Shown here piece by piece: positions 45,149-54,128 of a stretch of 64,000 nucleotides of DNA. Position numbers and translations under genes: made by a program. Each line of letters opens with the position of its first letter. Positions within the stretch are counted from its first letter, which is position 1. The stretch covers positions 310,001 through 374,000 of the forward strand of contig NZ_CP126625.1 of assembly GCF_030219325.1 (NCBI RefSeq). The letters run 5' to 3'. The notes below the pieces were generated by a model. It saw only the letters and a list, made by a program, of their open reading frames with translations. It was not told the origin of the DNA and did no database searches. The stretch is from Geothrix sp. GTDB lineage: Bacteria; Acidobacteriota; Holophagae; Holophagales; Holophagaceae.

Positions 45149-46414
45149 ATGCCGCGTCTCCTCCTCGTGGACGACAATCCCAGCATTCACCGGATTGCCG
45201 AATCCCTCCTGGCTCCCACGGATGTGGAGCTCATCTGCGTGGATTCCGCCGCAGAGGCCCTGGATCGCTTGGAGCGGGGCGAGCGCTTCGATGTGGCCCT
45301 GGTGGACACGGCCATGCCCGGCATGGACGGCTGGACCCTGCTGACCCGCCTGCGCGCCCTGGAAGCCACGGCCCAGATGCCCATCGCGCTCATGGCCGGC
45401 GTGCTGGATCCCGTGGATCCCGCCAAGCTGGCGAAGGCTCCCATCCAGGGCTTTCTGAAGAAGCCCATCGAGCTGCGCGAACTGGGTGATCGGGTGAAGG
45501 CCCTGTTGGCCACGCCTGTCGTGGCGACTCCCTCCCCCTTCAGCACCGTGCCCGCGACGCCGGCCCGGGATCTGGTGAGGCGGGCCGAAGAGGCCCTGCC
45601 CGAGCTGCGGCCCGAGCCGGCGGCGGCGCCCAGCGCACCCGAGGTGGCGGACCTGCCCGTGCCCGAACCCGACGACGATCTGCTGGTGCTGACCGCCGAG
45701 GATCTCTGGCCGGAAGAGGCTGAGCCGGTGCTTCCGGAGCCGGACTTTGCCGCCCCGGTTCACTCGGATGTCCATCTGGAGCTGGAGGAGCTGGACCTCG
45801 ACAGCCTCCAGGACCTGACCAGCGAGGCGCTGCCCCCGGTGGTTCCGGCCTTCGAGGACCAGCCCGAACCCGTCCTGCCCGATTTCGACCCGGCGGCGGT
45901 GCTCGCCGACGACGATGCGCTGGTCACCCTCTCCGGTCTTGAAGAGCTGGAGGCCCTGCCGGCTGATTTCCAGATGACCCTCCCGGAACCTGAACCCGTT
46001 CCGGCCGTGGAAATGGTGGAGGACGACGATGCCTTCGCCGGCCTTCCTGATGCGGCCTCCCTCATCGGTGGCATGGGCGTGGCTGCGGCGGCGGGCCTGG
46101 TGGTGCATGAAATCGCGGCGCCGGAGGTTCCCGAGCCTGCCCCGGCGAACCCGGAACCCGCCCTTGTCGCGCCCGTCGAAGCCGAGGGGCCTGCCGCAGG
46201 TGGTCAGGTGCCTGCCGTTCCTGGTCAGGTGGTCCCGGGTTCCGCGGTGCCCGTCTCCTCCGAGCAGGCGCAGGCCCTGGTGCAGGCCCTTCTGGCCGAC
46301 CCGGTGCTGGTGGATGCCCTGGTCAAGGCCGTGGTGGCCCGCATGGGTGATCAGGTGCTTCGGGAGATCGCCTGGGAAGTCATGCCGGATCTGGCGGGAA
46401 GATTGCAACATTAG
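45149..46414 (+). CDS. Response regulator with long acidic Pro-rich tail
   Basis: 421 residues from ATG 45149. Residues 1-~118 form a receiver domain: D9/D10 pair (LLLVDDNPSIHR), phospho-acceptor D53 in 'VALVDTAMPGMDGW', and 'GFLKKPIELREL'. Then ~240 residues of Glu/Asp/Pro/Leu-rich low-complexity sequence. The C-terminal motif is short and conserved-looking: 'EQAQALVQALLADPVLVDALVKAVVARMGDQVLREIAWEVMPDLA'. That end is known from Frz/gliding-type receiver proteins and may be a docking helix. No DNA-binding domain. Confidence 0.85.
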   Translation: MPRLLLVDDNPSIHRIAESLLAPTDVELICVDSAAEALDRLERGERFDVALVDTAMPGMDGWTLLTRLRALEATAQMPIALMAGVLDPVDPAKLAKAPIQGFLKKPIELRELGDRVKALLATPVVATPSPFSTVPATPARDLVRRAEEALPELRPEPAAAPSAPEVADLPVPEPDDDLLVLTAEDLWPEEAEPVLPEPDFAAPVHSDVHLELEELDLDSLQDLTSEALPPVVPAFEDQPEPVLPDFDPAAVLADDDALVTLSGLEELEALPADFQMTLPEPEPVPAVEMVEDDDAFAGLPDAASLIGGMGVAAAAGLVVHEIAAPEVPEPAPANPEPALVAPVEAEGPAAGGQVPAVPGQVVPGSAVPVSSEQAQALVQALLADPVLVDALVKAVVARMGDQVLREIAWEVMPDLAGRLQH

Positions 46415-46468
46415 GCGCATGAAGCGCTCTGTCCCCCTGTTTCCCAGGCTGTCCACCAGGTTCCCCTC

Positions 46469-47113
46469 ATGATCACCGGCTACAACACGGATGTGCGCCA
46501 CGGGAACCGGGTCTTCCATGTGCAGACGGAAGACAAGGGCCTGTCCAACCCCAAGATCGAAACCCTCATCTACGTGGGGGGCGAGATCCTGGACAGCTAC
46601 CGGTCCTCCTACGAGGATCTGATTGTGGCCCCGCCGATTACCGAATCCGTGATCCAGAGCCGCATGGACGAGCAGCACCGCGCGGTCATCCGGGACATCA
46701 AGAACGGGAAGTACGACCTCACGCCTCCGGATCTGCTGGAGCAGCAGGCCTTCAACGACCGTCCCCTGGACCAGGCCATCCTGGAGTTCCTTCAGCAGGA
46801 AGGCGATGTGGACACCCTGGAGCTGGTGCTGGACCAGCCCCTGAAGCCGGCCTTCGGAAGCCTGTTCAAGGTGCAGGTCCGCGCGCGGCTCTGCCAGAGC
46901 CAGAGTCCCGTCTCCGGGGCCGAGGTCGCAGTGAAGCTCGTGTCCAGCCTCAAGAAGGCCACGGGCCTGCTCTCGGGGAAAACCGGCGTCGATGGCTTCT
47001 TCGTGGGCGAGGTCCAGCTGCCCCCGAGCCAGCCGGGCCAGTGCGCCGTGGTGGTGAGCTGCACCAGTGATCAGGGCTTCGATGAGGTGAAGGCCACCGT
47101 CGTCGCCGTCTAG
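46469..47113 (+). CDS. Conserved protein of unknown function, 'FHVQTEDKG' type
   Basis: 214 residues from ATG 46469, 54 bp after the receiver gene. The N-terminus 'GNRVFHVQTEDKGLSNPKIETLIYVGGEILDSYRSSY' is, to my recollection, conserved in Acidobacteriota and Deltaproteobacteria proteins. The C-terminal ~90 residues look like an Ig/transthyretin-like domain (GSLFKVQVRARLCQSQSPVSGAEVAVKLVSS…GVDGFFVGEVQLP). No signal peptide. Likely co-transcribed with the receiver protein. Confidence 0.75.
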   Translation: MITGYNTDVRHGNRVFHVQTEDKGLSNPKIETLIYVGGEILDSYRSSYEDLIVAPPITESVIQSRMDEQHRAVIRDIKNGKYDLTPPDLLEQQAFNDRPLDQAILEFLQQEGDVDTLELVLDQPLKPAFGSLFKVQVRARLCQSQSPVSGAEVAVKLVSSLKKATGLLSGKTGVDGFFVGEVQLPPSQPGQCAVVVSCTSDQGFDEVKATVVAV

Positions 47114-47140
47114 ATTGTCTTGATATAAATTTAGACAATC
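47113..47140. promoter_or_regulatory. Perfect inverted repeat before the CarH-like gene
   Basis: GATTGTCT (47113-47120), a 12-bp AT-rich spacer (TGATATAAATTT) and AGACAATC (47133-47140). It begins right at the end of the previous gene and lies 41 bp before the ATG of the B12-type regulator, in the position of an autoregulatory operator. AT-rich and without GC stem, so not a terminator. Confidence 0.6.
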
Positions 47141-47180
47141 TGTTGAGACGGATTATCATGATTCCGTGGATGGGGGAATC

Positions 47181-48029
47181 ATGGCCAAGGTCGAGCCAGG
47201 GTTGTTGAGCATCGGGGACATCTGTTCGGAGACCGGGCTCTCGGCGGACGTGGTGCGGGTCTGGGAGCGCCGCTACGGATTCCCCGTGCCGGTCCGGCTG
47301 CCCTCGGGCCACCGGCGCTATCGGCAGGAGGACCTGCACCAGCTGAGGCTCATGGCCGAGGCCGTCGCCCAGGGGCATCGCCCCTCCCTGGTGGCCAGGA
47401 CCGGGGAGGCAGCCCTGAAGCGGCTGCTGATCCCCAGGGACAACCCCCGGGTGGAGCGGCTGTTCGAGGCCGTCGCGGCCCTGGACACGGACGGGATGCG
47501 CGGGCTCCTGAAAGAATCGATCGGACAGCTGGGCTGGAAGCCCTTCCTCCAGCAGGTGGTGGCGCCCCTGCTGGACCGGGTGGGCATGGCCTGGGCGGAT
47601 GGGACCATCGACATCCACCACGAGCACCTGGTCACGGAGGTGCTGGAGGACCTGCTGCGGCAGCTGCGCCTGGACTGCCGGATCCTGCCGGGCCTTGGCT
47701 CCGTGCTGCTGTGCACCCTGCCGGGTGAACGGCATCGGCTGGGGCTGCTCATGGCGGCCCTGGCCTACGCCTCCCAGGGCATCCGGACCGAGCTCCTGGG
47801 TGTGGATCTCCCCGTGGCGAGCATCGCCCAGGCTGCCCGGGCGTTGAAGGTGGATCGCGTGGCCGTCAGCCTGTCCATCCAGAGCTCGGGGGAGACGACC
47901 CGGCGCCTGCTCATGGACCTGAAGGACCGGCTGCCCGCAGGGTGCCGCCTGCTCATCGGCGGCCAGGGGGCGGTGCGGACGCGGAAGATCGAGGGCGTCG
48001 AAAGGATGAGCGGCCTGGAGGTGCTCTGA
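47181..48029 (+). CDS. CarH/LitR-like MerR regulator with B12-binding domain
   Basis: 282 residues from ATG 47181 (GGGGGA upstream; the in-frame GTG at 47166 is less likely). N-terminal MerR helix-turn-helix (SIGDICSETGLSADVVRVWERRYGFPVPVRLPSGHRRY), a four-helix cap with W-x9-EH (WADGTIDIHHEH), then a Rossmann domain with the B12 motif E-x-H-x2-G in 'LPGERHRLGLLM'. These are the defining residues of adenosylcobalamin photoreceptors such as CarH. They bind DNA as a tetramer in the dark and release it in light, usually to control carotenoid or photoprotection genes. No such genes are adjacent; the neighbour is a convergent DUF1275 gene. Confidence 0.87.
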   Translation: MAKVEPGLLSIGDICSETGLSADVVRVWERRYGFPVPVRLPSGHRRYRQEDLHQLRLMAEAVAQGHRPSLVARTGEAALKRLLIPRDNPRVERLFEAVAALDTDGMRGLLKESIGQLGWKPFLQQVVAPLLDRVGMAWADGTIDIHHEHLVTEVLEDLLRQLRLDCRILPGLGSVLLCTLPGERHRLGLLMAALAYASQGIRTELLGVDLPVASIAQAARALKVDRVAVSLSIQSSGETTRRLLMDLKDRLPAGCRLLIGGQGAVRTRKIEGVERMSGLEVL

Positions 48030-48035
48030 GCGGCC

Positions 48036-48953
48036 TCAGGCGTCGTGCGAGGCGTCCTGTTCCGCTGGGGCCCACTGTCGCTTCAGGCGATGGAGCAGGA
48101 GCCGCAGCTCCAGCAGCAGGGGGCGGGCCGCGAGGAAGCACAGGAACCCGGCGAGGGGCACCGTCACCTTGAAGCCGACGTGCCGGAACCCGAGGGCGCC
48201 CACCACGCCGCCGCCGAGGAAGGACGCGAGGATCAGCAGCAGCAGGGTCAGCTTCTGGCGGTTGGCGACGATGCGCTCGCGGCCGTGGCGGTTGTGGACG
48301 TTCACGTAGGTGAGTTTGCTCAGCTCGATGCCGATGTCCGTCACGGTGCCCGTCAGGTGCGTGGTGCGCACGGCCGCGCCGGAGATGATGGAGGTCACGG
48401 CGTTGTGCAGGCCCATGATGAAGCAGAGCAGCATGACGGTCATGGGCAGCGTGAACTGGATCTCCTGCTGGAGGCGGTTCCCCATGAATCCGAAGATCAG
48501 CATCAGCACGGCCTCGAGCGCGAGAGTAAGCGCGTAGCGGCTGCGCATGCGGTGCCGCTGCCCGAAGCTGATGAGCGTGGTGCAGACGAAGGCGCCGCCC
48601 AGGAAGCTGAGCATCATGGCCAGGGCCGCGAGTGCAGTGGTGAGGTCGCCGTCCGCCAGCTCGTCGGCCATGGATGAGACGACGCCGGTCATGTGGGACG
48701 TGTAGTGGCTCACCGCCAGGAAGCCGCCGGCGTTCACCGCGCCAGCCACGAAGGCCATGGCCCAGGCCAGCTGGCGGTTGAGGGTTTCGGAGCGCAGCGC
48801 CCCTTCGCGCACCAGCAGCTTCTCCTGGATCGGCAGCGTGGCCAGGGCCGATTCCACCGCCGCCTGGAGCTGCTGGCCGTCGAGGCGGTTCCTGAGCAGC
48901 CGCCGCAGGTAGCGGGCCACGATCAGCTGGATGGTTCGGGGGATGCGGCGCAT
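48036..48953 (-). CDS. YoaK/DUF1275 family membrane protein
   Basis: 305 residues from ATG 48953. Six or so membrane helices with the family marker 'FVAGAVNAGGFLAVSHYTSHMTGVVSSMA' and 'LLCFIMGLHNAVTSIISGAAVRTTHLTGTVTDIGIELS'. It has an N-terminal extension of ~70 residues (IQLIVARYLRRLLRNRLDGQQLQAAVESALATLP) that short members lack. Function of the family is unknown, probably transport. Confidence 0.85.
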   Translation of the reverse strand: MRRIPRTIQLIVARYLRRLLRNRLDGQQLQAAVESALATLPIQEKLLVREGALRSETLNRQLAWAMAFVAGAVNAGGFLAVSHYTSHMTGVVSSMADELADGDLTTALAALAMMLSFLGGAFVCTTLISFGQRHRMRSRYALTLALEAVLMLIFGFMGNRLQQEIQFTLPMTVMLLCFIMGLHNAVTSIISGAAVRTTHLTGTVTDIGIELSKLTYVNVHNRHGRERIVANRQKLTLLLLILASFLGGGVVGALGFRHVGFKVTVPLAGFLCFLAARPLLLELRLLLHRLKRQWAPAEQDASHDA

Positions 48954-49018
48954 CGATGGATCAGTGTACCGGGTCGGGAGTCGCTCCAGCCTCCGGCTCT
49001 AGCTTGTAGACTCATCCC

Positions 49019-50026
49019 ATGCGAAAGATCCTCCTCCTCCACACCGGCGGCACCCTCGGCATGGCCCCCAGCGGGGAGCCCGCCTCCCTGGCACCCGGGA
49101 AGTTCCTGGACCACCTGCTGGAGCAGGTGCCGGAGCTGGGCCAGCTGGCAGAGCTGTCGGTGGAGGTGCCCTTCAACCAGGATTCGGCCTGCATGGAACC
49201 TGCGAACATCCTGGCCCTGGCCCGGCGGGTGCGGTCGGCGGCGGGGAGTTTCGACGGCTTCGTCATCATCCATGGCACCGACACCATGGCCTTCACGGGC
49301 TCGGTGCTGGGCTTCCTGCTGGCGGATCTCGGCAAGCCCGTGGTGCTCACGGGCAGCCAGCGTCCCCTGGCCTTCGTGCGCAGTGATGCCCGCAGCAACC
49401 TCGTCAACGCCGTGGACCTGGCCTGCCGCGCCATCCCCGAAGTGGGCATCTGCTTCGGCACCCACTGGCTGCGGGGCGTGGCCGCCGACAAGCTGAGCGT
49501 GAGCCAGTTCGAGGCCTTCCAGAGCCCCAACCTGCCGCCCTTGGCCGAGATCGGTGCCGAGATCCGCCTGCATCCCGAGGCGGGCAGGTTCCCCCGGCAG
49601 GTGCCCGCCGGGCTGGGCGCCGAGCTGGACCTCACGGTCCGTACGGTCACGCCCCATCCGGGCATGGCCTGGTTCCCCGCGCCCGCCGGGGCCCGGGCCG
49701 TCCTCATCCAGGCCTTTGGCGCCGGCAACCTGCCCATGGACCGTCCTGACCTGCGGGCATTCCTGGAGGACTGCCGCCAGCGCCAGCTGCCCGTGGTGGT
49801 GACCTCGCAGTGCCCCCATGGCGGCGTCGATCTGTCCGCCTACGAGATGGGACGGAAGCTGGAGGACCTGGGCGCCATCTCGGGCGGCCTGCACACCCGC
49901 TGGGCCGCCCTGGCCAAGCTGGGCCTGGTGCTGGGCGCCGGGGGCGGGGTGGCCGACGCCCGGGAGGCGTTCAGGGCCGCCTGGGCGGGCGAGCCCACGC
50001 CGGAAGGGGCTTGGCCGCAAGCCTGA
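49019..50026 (+). CDS. ansA: L-asparaginase, type I (cytosolic)
   Basis: 335 residues, ATG 49019. Hydrolyses asparagine to aspartate and ammonia. First active-site Thr in 'LLHTGGTLGM', second in 'VIIHGTDTMAFTGS', and 'KPVVLTGSQRPLAFVRSDARSNL'. No signal peptide, so the low-affinity cytosolic type. Ends 80 bp before serS with a strong hairpin between. Confidence 0.93.
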   Translation: MRKILLLHTGGTLGMAPSGEPASLAPGKFLDHLLEQVPELGQLAELSVEVPFNQDSACMEPANILALARRVRSAAGSFDGFVIIHGTDTMAFTGSVLGFLLADLGKPVVLTGSQRPLAFVRSDARSNLVNAVDLACRAIPEVGICFGTHWLRGVAADKLSVSQFEAFQSPNLPPLAEIGAEIRLHPEAGRFPRQVPAGLGAELDLTVRTVTPHPGMAWFPAPAGARAVLIQAFGAGNLPMDRPDLRAFLEDCRQRQLPVVVTSQCPHGGVDLSAYEMGRKLEDLGAISGGLHTRWAALAKLGLVLGAGGGVADAREAFRAAWAGEPTPEGAWPQA

Positions 50027-50045
50027 TCCTTCAGCCGAAGGCCAT

Positions 50046-50074
50046 CTCCAAACGCGCCGTGGGCGCGTTTGGAG
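50046..50074. terminator. Hairpin between ansA and serS
   Basis: Perfect 13-bp stem CTCCAAACGCGCC / GGCGCGTTTGGAG with loop GTG. The outer arm is A/T-rich but no T tract follows; it may terminate ansA or act as an attenuator in the serS leader. Confidence 0.5.
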
Positions 50075-50106
50075 CAAGGTAAACTACACATTTCCAGGAC
50101 ACCTCC

Positions 50107-51375
50107 ATGTTGGACGCCAACCTCCTCCGCAACGACCTCGACGCCGTGGCGGCCCGCCTCTCCGAGCGGGGCTACACCCTGGACCGGGCCCGCTATCAGG
50201 AACTGGACCAGCGCCGCCGCGCCGCCCTGCAGGAGGCCGAGGCCCTGAAAGGCGAGCGCAACCGCGTGAGCGAGGAAGTGGGCCGCCTCAAGCGGGCCAA
50301 GGAGAACGCGGACCACCTCATCGCCCAGCAGCGCGAGGTGGGCGACAAGCTGAAGGAACTGGAGGCGGCCGAGCGCGAGATCGAGGCGGCCTTCAAGGAC
50401 TTCCTGGCCGGCATCCCCAATCCGCCCCACGCCAGCGTGCCTCCGGGCCGCGACGAGCACGCCAATGTCGAGGTCAAGCGCTGGGGCCAGGTTCCCAGCA
50501 TCGAGGCACCCAAGGATCACGTGGAGCTGGGCACCTCGCTCGGCATCCTGGATCTGGATCGGGCCGCCAAGATCAGCGGCGCGCGCTTCTCGGTGCTGAA
50601 GGGGCAGGGCGCCAAGCTGGAGCGGGCCCTCATCGCCTTCATGCTCGACCGCCAGACGGCTGCGGGCTACCTCGAGGTCATCCCGCCCTACCTGGTGAAC
50701 GCCGAGAGCATGTACGGCACGGGCCAGCTGCCCAAGTTCGAGCAGGACCTCTTCAAGACCTCGCGCGGGGACGGCGCTCCGCTCTACCTCATCCCCACGG
50801 CGGAAGTCCCCGTCACCAACCTCTACCGCGACGAAATCCTGAACGCGGATTCCCTGCCCCTGCGCCACTGCGCCTTCACGCCCTGCTTCCGCAGCGAGGC
50901 GGGCAGCTACGGCCGGGATACCAAGGGCATCATCCGCCAGCACCAGTTCCACAAGGTGGAGCTGGTCACTTTCGCCGCCGCCGACCAGGCGGAGGCTGAG
51001 CTGGAGAAGCTCACCGCGGATGCAGAGGCCATCCTCGAAGCGCTGGGCCTGCCCTACCGTCGGGTGCTGCTCTGCACGGGCGACATGGGCTTCAGCAGCC
51101 AGAAGACCTACGACCTGGAAGTGTGGCTGCCTTCGCAGAACACCTACCGCGAGATCAGCTCCTGCAGCTGGTTCGGCGACTTCCAGGCGCGGCGTGCCAA
51201 CATCCGCGCCAGGGGCAAGGAGGGCAAGCCCGCCTTCGCCCACACGCTGAACGGCAGCGGCCTGGCCGTGGGCCGCACCTGGGTGGCCATTCTCGAAAAC
51301 TACCAGCAGGCCGACGGCAGCATCGTGGTGCCCGAGGCGCTGCGGCCCTTCATGGGCGCCGAGGTGATCCGCTGA
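50107..51375 (+). CDS. serS: Seryl-tRNA synthetase
   Basis: 422 residues, ATG 50107. N-terminal long antiparallel coiled-coil arm (~residues 30-100), then the class II catalytic core. Motif 2 is 'FRSEAGSYGRDTKGIIRQHQFHKVELV' and motif 3 'NGSGLAVGRTWVAILENYQQADGSIVVPEALRPFMG'; TxE loop as 'IPTAEVPVTNLY'. Charges tRNA-Ser. Confidence 0.97.
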   Translation: MLDANLLRNDLDAVAARLSERGYTLDRARYQELDQRRRAALQEAEALKGERNRVSEEVGRLKRAKENADHLIAQQREVGDKLKELEAAEREIEAAFKDFLAGIPNPPHASVPPGRDEHANVEVKRWGQVPSIEAPKDHVELGTSLGILDLDRAAKISGARFSVLKGQGAKLERALIAFMLDRQTAAGYLEVIPPYLVNAESMYGTGQLPKFEQDLFKTSRGDGAPLYLIPTAEVPVTNLYRDEILNADSLPLRHCAFTPCFRSEAGSYGRDTKGIIRQHQFHKVELVTFAAADQAEAELEKLTADAEAILEALGLPYRRVLLCTGDMGFSSQKTYDLEVWLPSQNTYREISSCSWFGDFQARRANIRARGKEGKPAFAHTLNGSGLAVGRTWVAILENYQQADGSIVVPEALRPFMGAEVIR

Positions 51376-52133
51376 CGGCAGGACCCCTTCTCTGGGCAGA
51401 CGGCCTGGGCTTTCTGCGTGAGGGAGGCTGGGCGCTGAAAGCCGTGTCTTTCACCATCGCCCCGGGCGAAGCCTGGGGCGTCGTCGGCGCGAGCGGTTCC
51501 GGAAAAACCACCCTGCTGAACCTGCTGCTGGGCCTGCTGGAACCGACGGAGGGCCGGATCACCTTCGAAGGTGCGCCCTGGTCGCCCCTGCCTGAGCGGG
51601 AGCGGAGGTTTCGGCGTCCCCGCATCCAGGCAGTCTTCCAGGATGCGCTTGCCAGCCTGCCGCCTCACCGCACGGGCTGGGAGATCCTCCAGGAGCCGCT
51701 GGAGATCTGGAGTCGCGGAACCCCCCGCACCCGGCGGGAGGCCGCCGCCCGCATGGCGGCGAAGGTGAAGTTTCCGGAAGCGGCCCTGGCTCAGCGTCCC
51801 GGCTCCTGGTCCGGCGGATTGGCCCAGCGGCTGGCGCTGGCGCGGGCCCTCATGCTCGAACCCTCCCTGCTGGTCCTGGACGAGCCCTTCTCGGCCCTGG
51901 ACTCGACCCTGGCGAGCCACTTCCTGGCGTTGCTGCTGGCCCTGAAGGCCGAGGGCACCGCGCTGCTCCTGGTGAGCCACGACCTGGAGCCGGTGAGGCT
52001 CCTCTGCGACCAGCTGCTCATGCTGCGGGATGGCGAGGCCCTGTGCCAAGCCCCGGCCGGGACCCTGTCGGCTCCATCGCACCCCCACCTGCTGGAACTC
52101 CTGGAGGCGTCGCCCCGATTGGCGCCCTCCTGA
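51372..52133 (+). CDS. ABC transporter ATP-binding protein
   Basis: ATPase of about 253 residues. Walker A 'GASGSGKTT', Q-loop 'VFQDAL', signature 'WSGGLAQRLALARAL' (LSGGQ variant), Walker B 'LLVLDEPFSALD' and 'LVSHDL', closest in style to the oligopeptide/nickel (DppF/NikE) group. No ATG or GTG lies at the natural start in this frame. The domain begins at 'LLWADGLGFL', and the only plausible initiator is CTG at 51372, overlapping the serS stop (CTGA). No permease gene is nearby. Confidence 0.82.
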   Translation: MTAGPLLWADGLGFLREGGWALKAVSFTIAPGEAWGVVGASGSGKTTLLNLLLGLLEPTEGRITFEGAPWSPLPERERRFRRPRIQAVFQDALASLPPHRTGWEILQEPLEIWSRGTPRTRREAAARMAAKVKFPEAALAQRPGSWSGGLAQRLALARALMLEPSLLVLDEPFSALDSTLASHFLALLLALKAEGTALLLVSHDLEPVRLLCDQLLMLRDGEALCQAPAGTLSAPSHPHLLELLEASPRLAPS

Positions 52134-52149
52134 ACGGCCGTCTGAGCTC

Positions 52150-54054
52150 TCAGTCTTCCATCTGCACCGACACGGCGGCGGTGTTCACGTAGATGCCGCC
52201 GAAGTGGCCCCACAGGCTGCTGAAGCCCGGACGCAGCCGGCCCTGCTGGTCCAGGGACTGCAATTCCGCGGAGAGCAGCTTCTGGGCTTCGGTGGTCTGC
52301 ACGTCCTGGATGAGGCTGCGGCGGGTCTCGAAGGTGAGGGCCGGGGCCGGTTCGCGGGAAGTGACCTTGGCCACCCAGAGCTTGCCGTCCTGGGTCCAGA
52401 GCACGGGGGTGGTCTGGCCGACGGCCGTCTCCAGGAGGGCCTTGCGGATGCCCGGGTGGGTGACGAAGTCGCGCATGCCGCTGAGGGGGGCGGCAGCCTG
52501 GTCGGTGACGGGGCCCACGGCCTGGAGGCCGCCGGTCTTCAGGGCCTGCTGGGCCTTCGCGACGGCCTGCTTGCGGGCCTCTTCCACGCGGAAGGCCGCC
52601 AGGACCTTGGCGCGGATCTCCTTGAACGGGGGTACGGCCTCAGGCAGCTCCTCCTGGACGCGGAAGAGCAGGTGGCGGCCGGGGAAGGCCTGGGGTTTCG
52701 ACACGTCGCCCACCTTCATGCGGAAGACCTCGGCGGCGATCTGGGACAGCTCGGGGAGGCCCTCGACCTGGGCGGAGGGCTCGTTGCTGAAGGGCTGGCT
52801 CAGCTGGGCGGGGCTGCCCAGGCTCTTGGCGGCGGCGGCGAGGTCGCCCCCGTTCGCCCGCTTGCGGATCTGCTCGAGGCGTTCCTGGGCCCGGGAGTTG
52901 AAGCGGCTGCCGGAGATCTCGCGGGCCAGCTCGGCCTTCACGTCCTCGAACTTCTTCTCGCGGCGCCCCTCCAGCTTGATGAGGTGGATGCCGAACTGGG
53001 TGCGCACGGGCTGGCTGATCTCACCCGGCTTCAAGGCCGCGGCGGCCTCGGAGAAGGGCTTGACCATCTTGGAGGCAGTGAACCAGCCCAGGTCGCCGCC
53101 GTTGCCCTTGGCGCTGGGATCCTCGCTCTGCTCTTCGGCCGTCTTGGCGAAGTCCAGGCCCTTGACGAGGCGCTGGCGCAGCAGCTGGGCCTTGGTGGTG
53201 GCCTCCTGCATCTGGGTATCGCCCTCGGCCTTGAACAGGATGTGGCGGGCCTTGAACTCGGTGGTATCGCCCTTGCGAGCCTCGAAGGCGGCCTTCAGGG
53301 CGGCCTCATCCACGTCCAGGTCCTTGCCCAGGGCGGCGCGGTCCACGGCCACGAACTGGATCACGCGACGGGGGGGCTGGAGGAAGCGTTCGCCGCCGGC
53401 CTTGTAGAAACCTTCGAGGGTGGCATCCCCGGGATCGGCGATGGCGCTGGCATCCACGGGCACCGCGACCTGCTGGAAGGCGACCTTTTCGTTGCGCAGG
53501 CGATGCTCCTGGGCGATCCAGGCCTCGTCCACGGGCACCTGCAGGGCGGACTGCTGGACCAGCTTGGTGCGCAGCAGCTCGGAGCGGATGGCCCGCTCCT
53601 GCAAGGCGGGATTGAACCCGGTCTCCTGGAAGATCTGCTTCAGTTCGGCCGTGGGCTTCAAGCCGCCCTTGGTATCCAGCAGCATGGGGTACTGGCGCAG
53701 GAAGGCCCGGAGCCGGGCGCCCACCTCCTCGTCGGTCACCACCACGTGGTGCCGCTCGGCCAGCTCCTCCATGAGCTTCTGGTTCATGAGGTCGCGGAGG
53801 GCCTGGGACTGGACGAAGGGCTTCAAGGCCTCGGGGCTGGCCTGCTTCCCGTAGCGCTGGTAGAGCTCCTGCATGTGGTCGCTCAGCTCCTGCATGGTGA
53901 CTTCGTGGCCGTAGACCCGGGCCACGACCGTGTCGCGGGAGATCGCGCCCCCCGTGGGAGCCAGGTACGCGACCAGACCCAGGAGGACGACGATCATGAC
54001 CGCGGCCATGGGCGTGCGGTTGGATTTGAAGACCTGGCGGAAAGAACGAAGCAT
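52150..54054 (-). CDS. PpiD/SurA-like peptidyl-prolyl isomerase, membrane-anchored
   Basis: 634 residues from ATG 54054 (GGAG upstream). An N-terminal membrane helix (TPMAAVMIVVLLGLVAYLAP) is followed by a SurA_N-type chaperone region. A parvulin domain lies at ~240-345 ('FKARHILFKAEGDTQMQEA…DLGWFTASKMVKPFSEAAAALKPGEISQPVRTQFGIHLIKLEG'), then a second helical/PPIase-like part. This is the PpiD architecture: a periplasmic folding helper near the Sec exit. Divergent from def-fmt. Confidence 0.9.
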   Translation of the reverse strand: MLRSFRQVFKSNRTPMAAVMIVVLLGLVAYLAPTGGAISRDTVVARVYGHEVTMQELSDHMQELYQRYGKQASPEALKPFVQSQALRDLMNQKLMEELAERHHVVVTDEEVGARLRAFLRQYPMLLDTKGGLKPTAELKQIFQETGFNPALQERAIRSELLRTKLVQQSALQVPVDEAWIAQEHRLRNEKVAFQQVAVPVDASAIADPGDATLEGFYKAGGERFLQPPRRVIQFVAVDRAALGKDLDVDEAALKAAFEARKGDTTEFKARHILFKAEGDTQMQEATTKAQLLRQRLVKGLDFAKTAEEQSEDPSAKGNGGDLGWFTASKMVKPFSEAAAALKPGEISQPVRTQFGIHLIKLEGRREKKFEDVKAELAREISGSRFNSRAQERLEQIRKRANGGDLAAAAKSLGSPAQLSQPFSNEPSAQVEGLPELSQIAAEVFRMKVGDVSKPQAFPGRHLLFRVQEELPEAVPPFKEIRAKVLAAFRVEEARKQAVAKAQQALKTGGLQAVGPVTDQAAAPLSGMRDFVTHPGIRKALLETAVGQTTPVLWTQDGKLWVAKVTSREPAPALTFETRRSLIQDVQTTEAQKLLSAELQSLDQQGRLRPGFSSLWGHFGGIYVNTAAVSVQMED

Positions 54055-54128
54055 GCGTGGCTCCAGACGGACCCCCCAGATTAACAAGGGAACGGCCATC
54101 GATTACACTGGAATGCTGGAGAGGTTGA

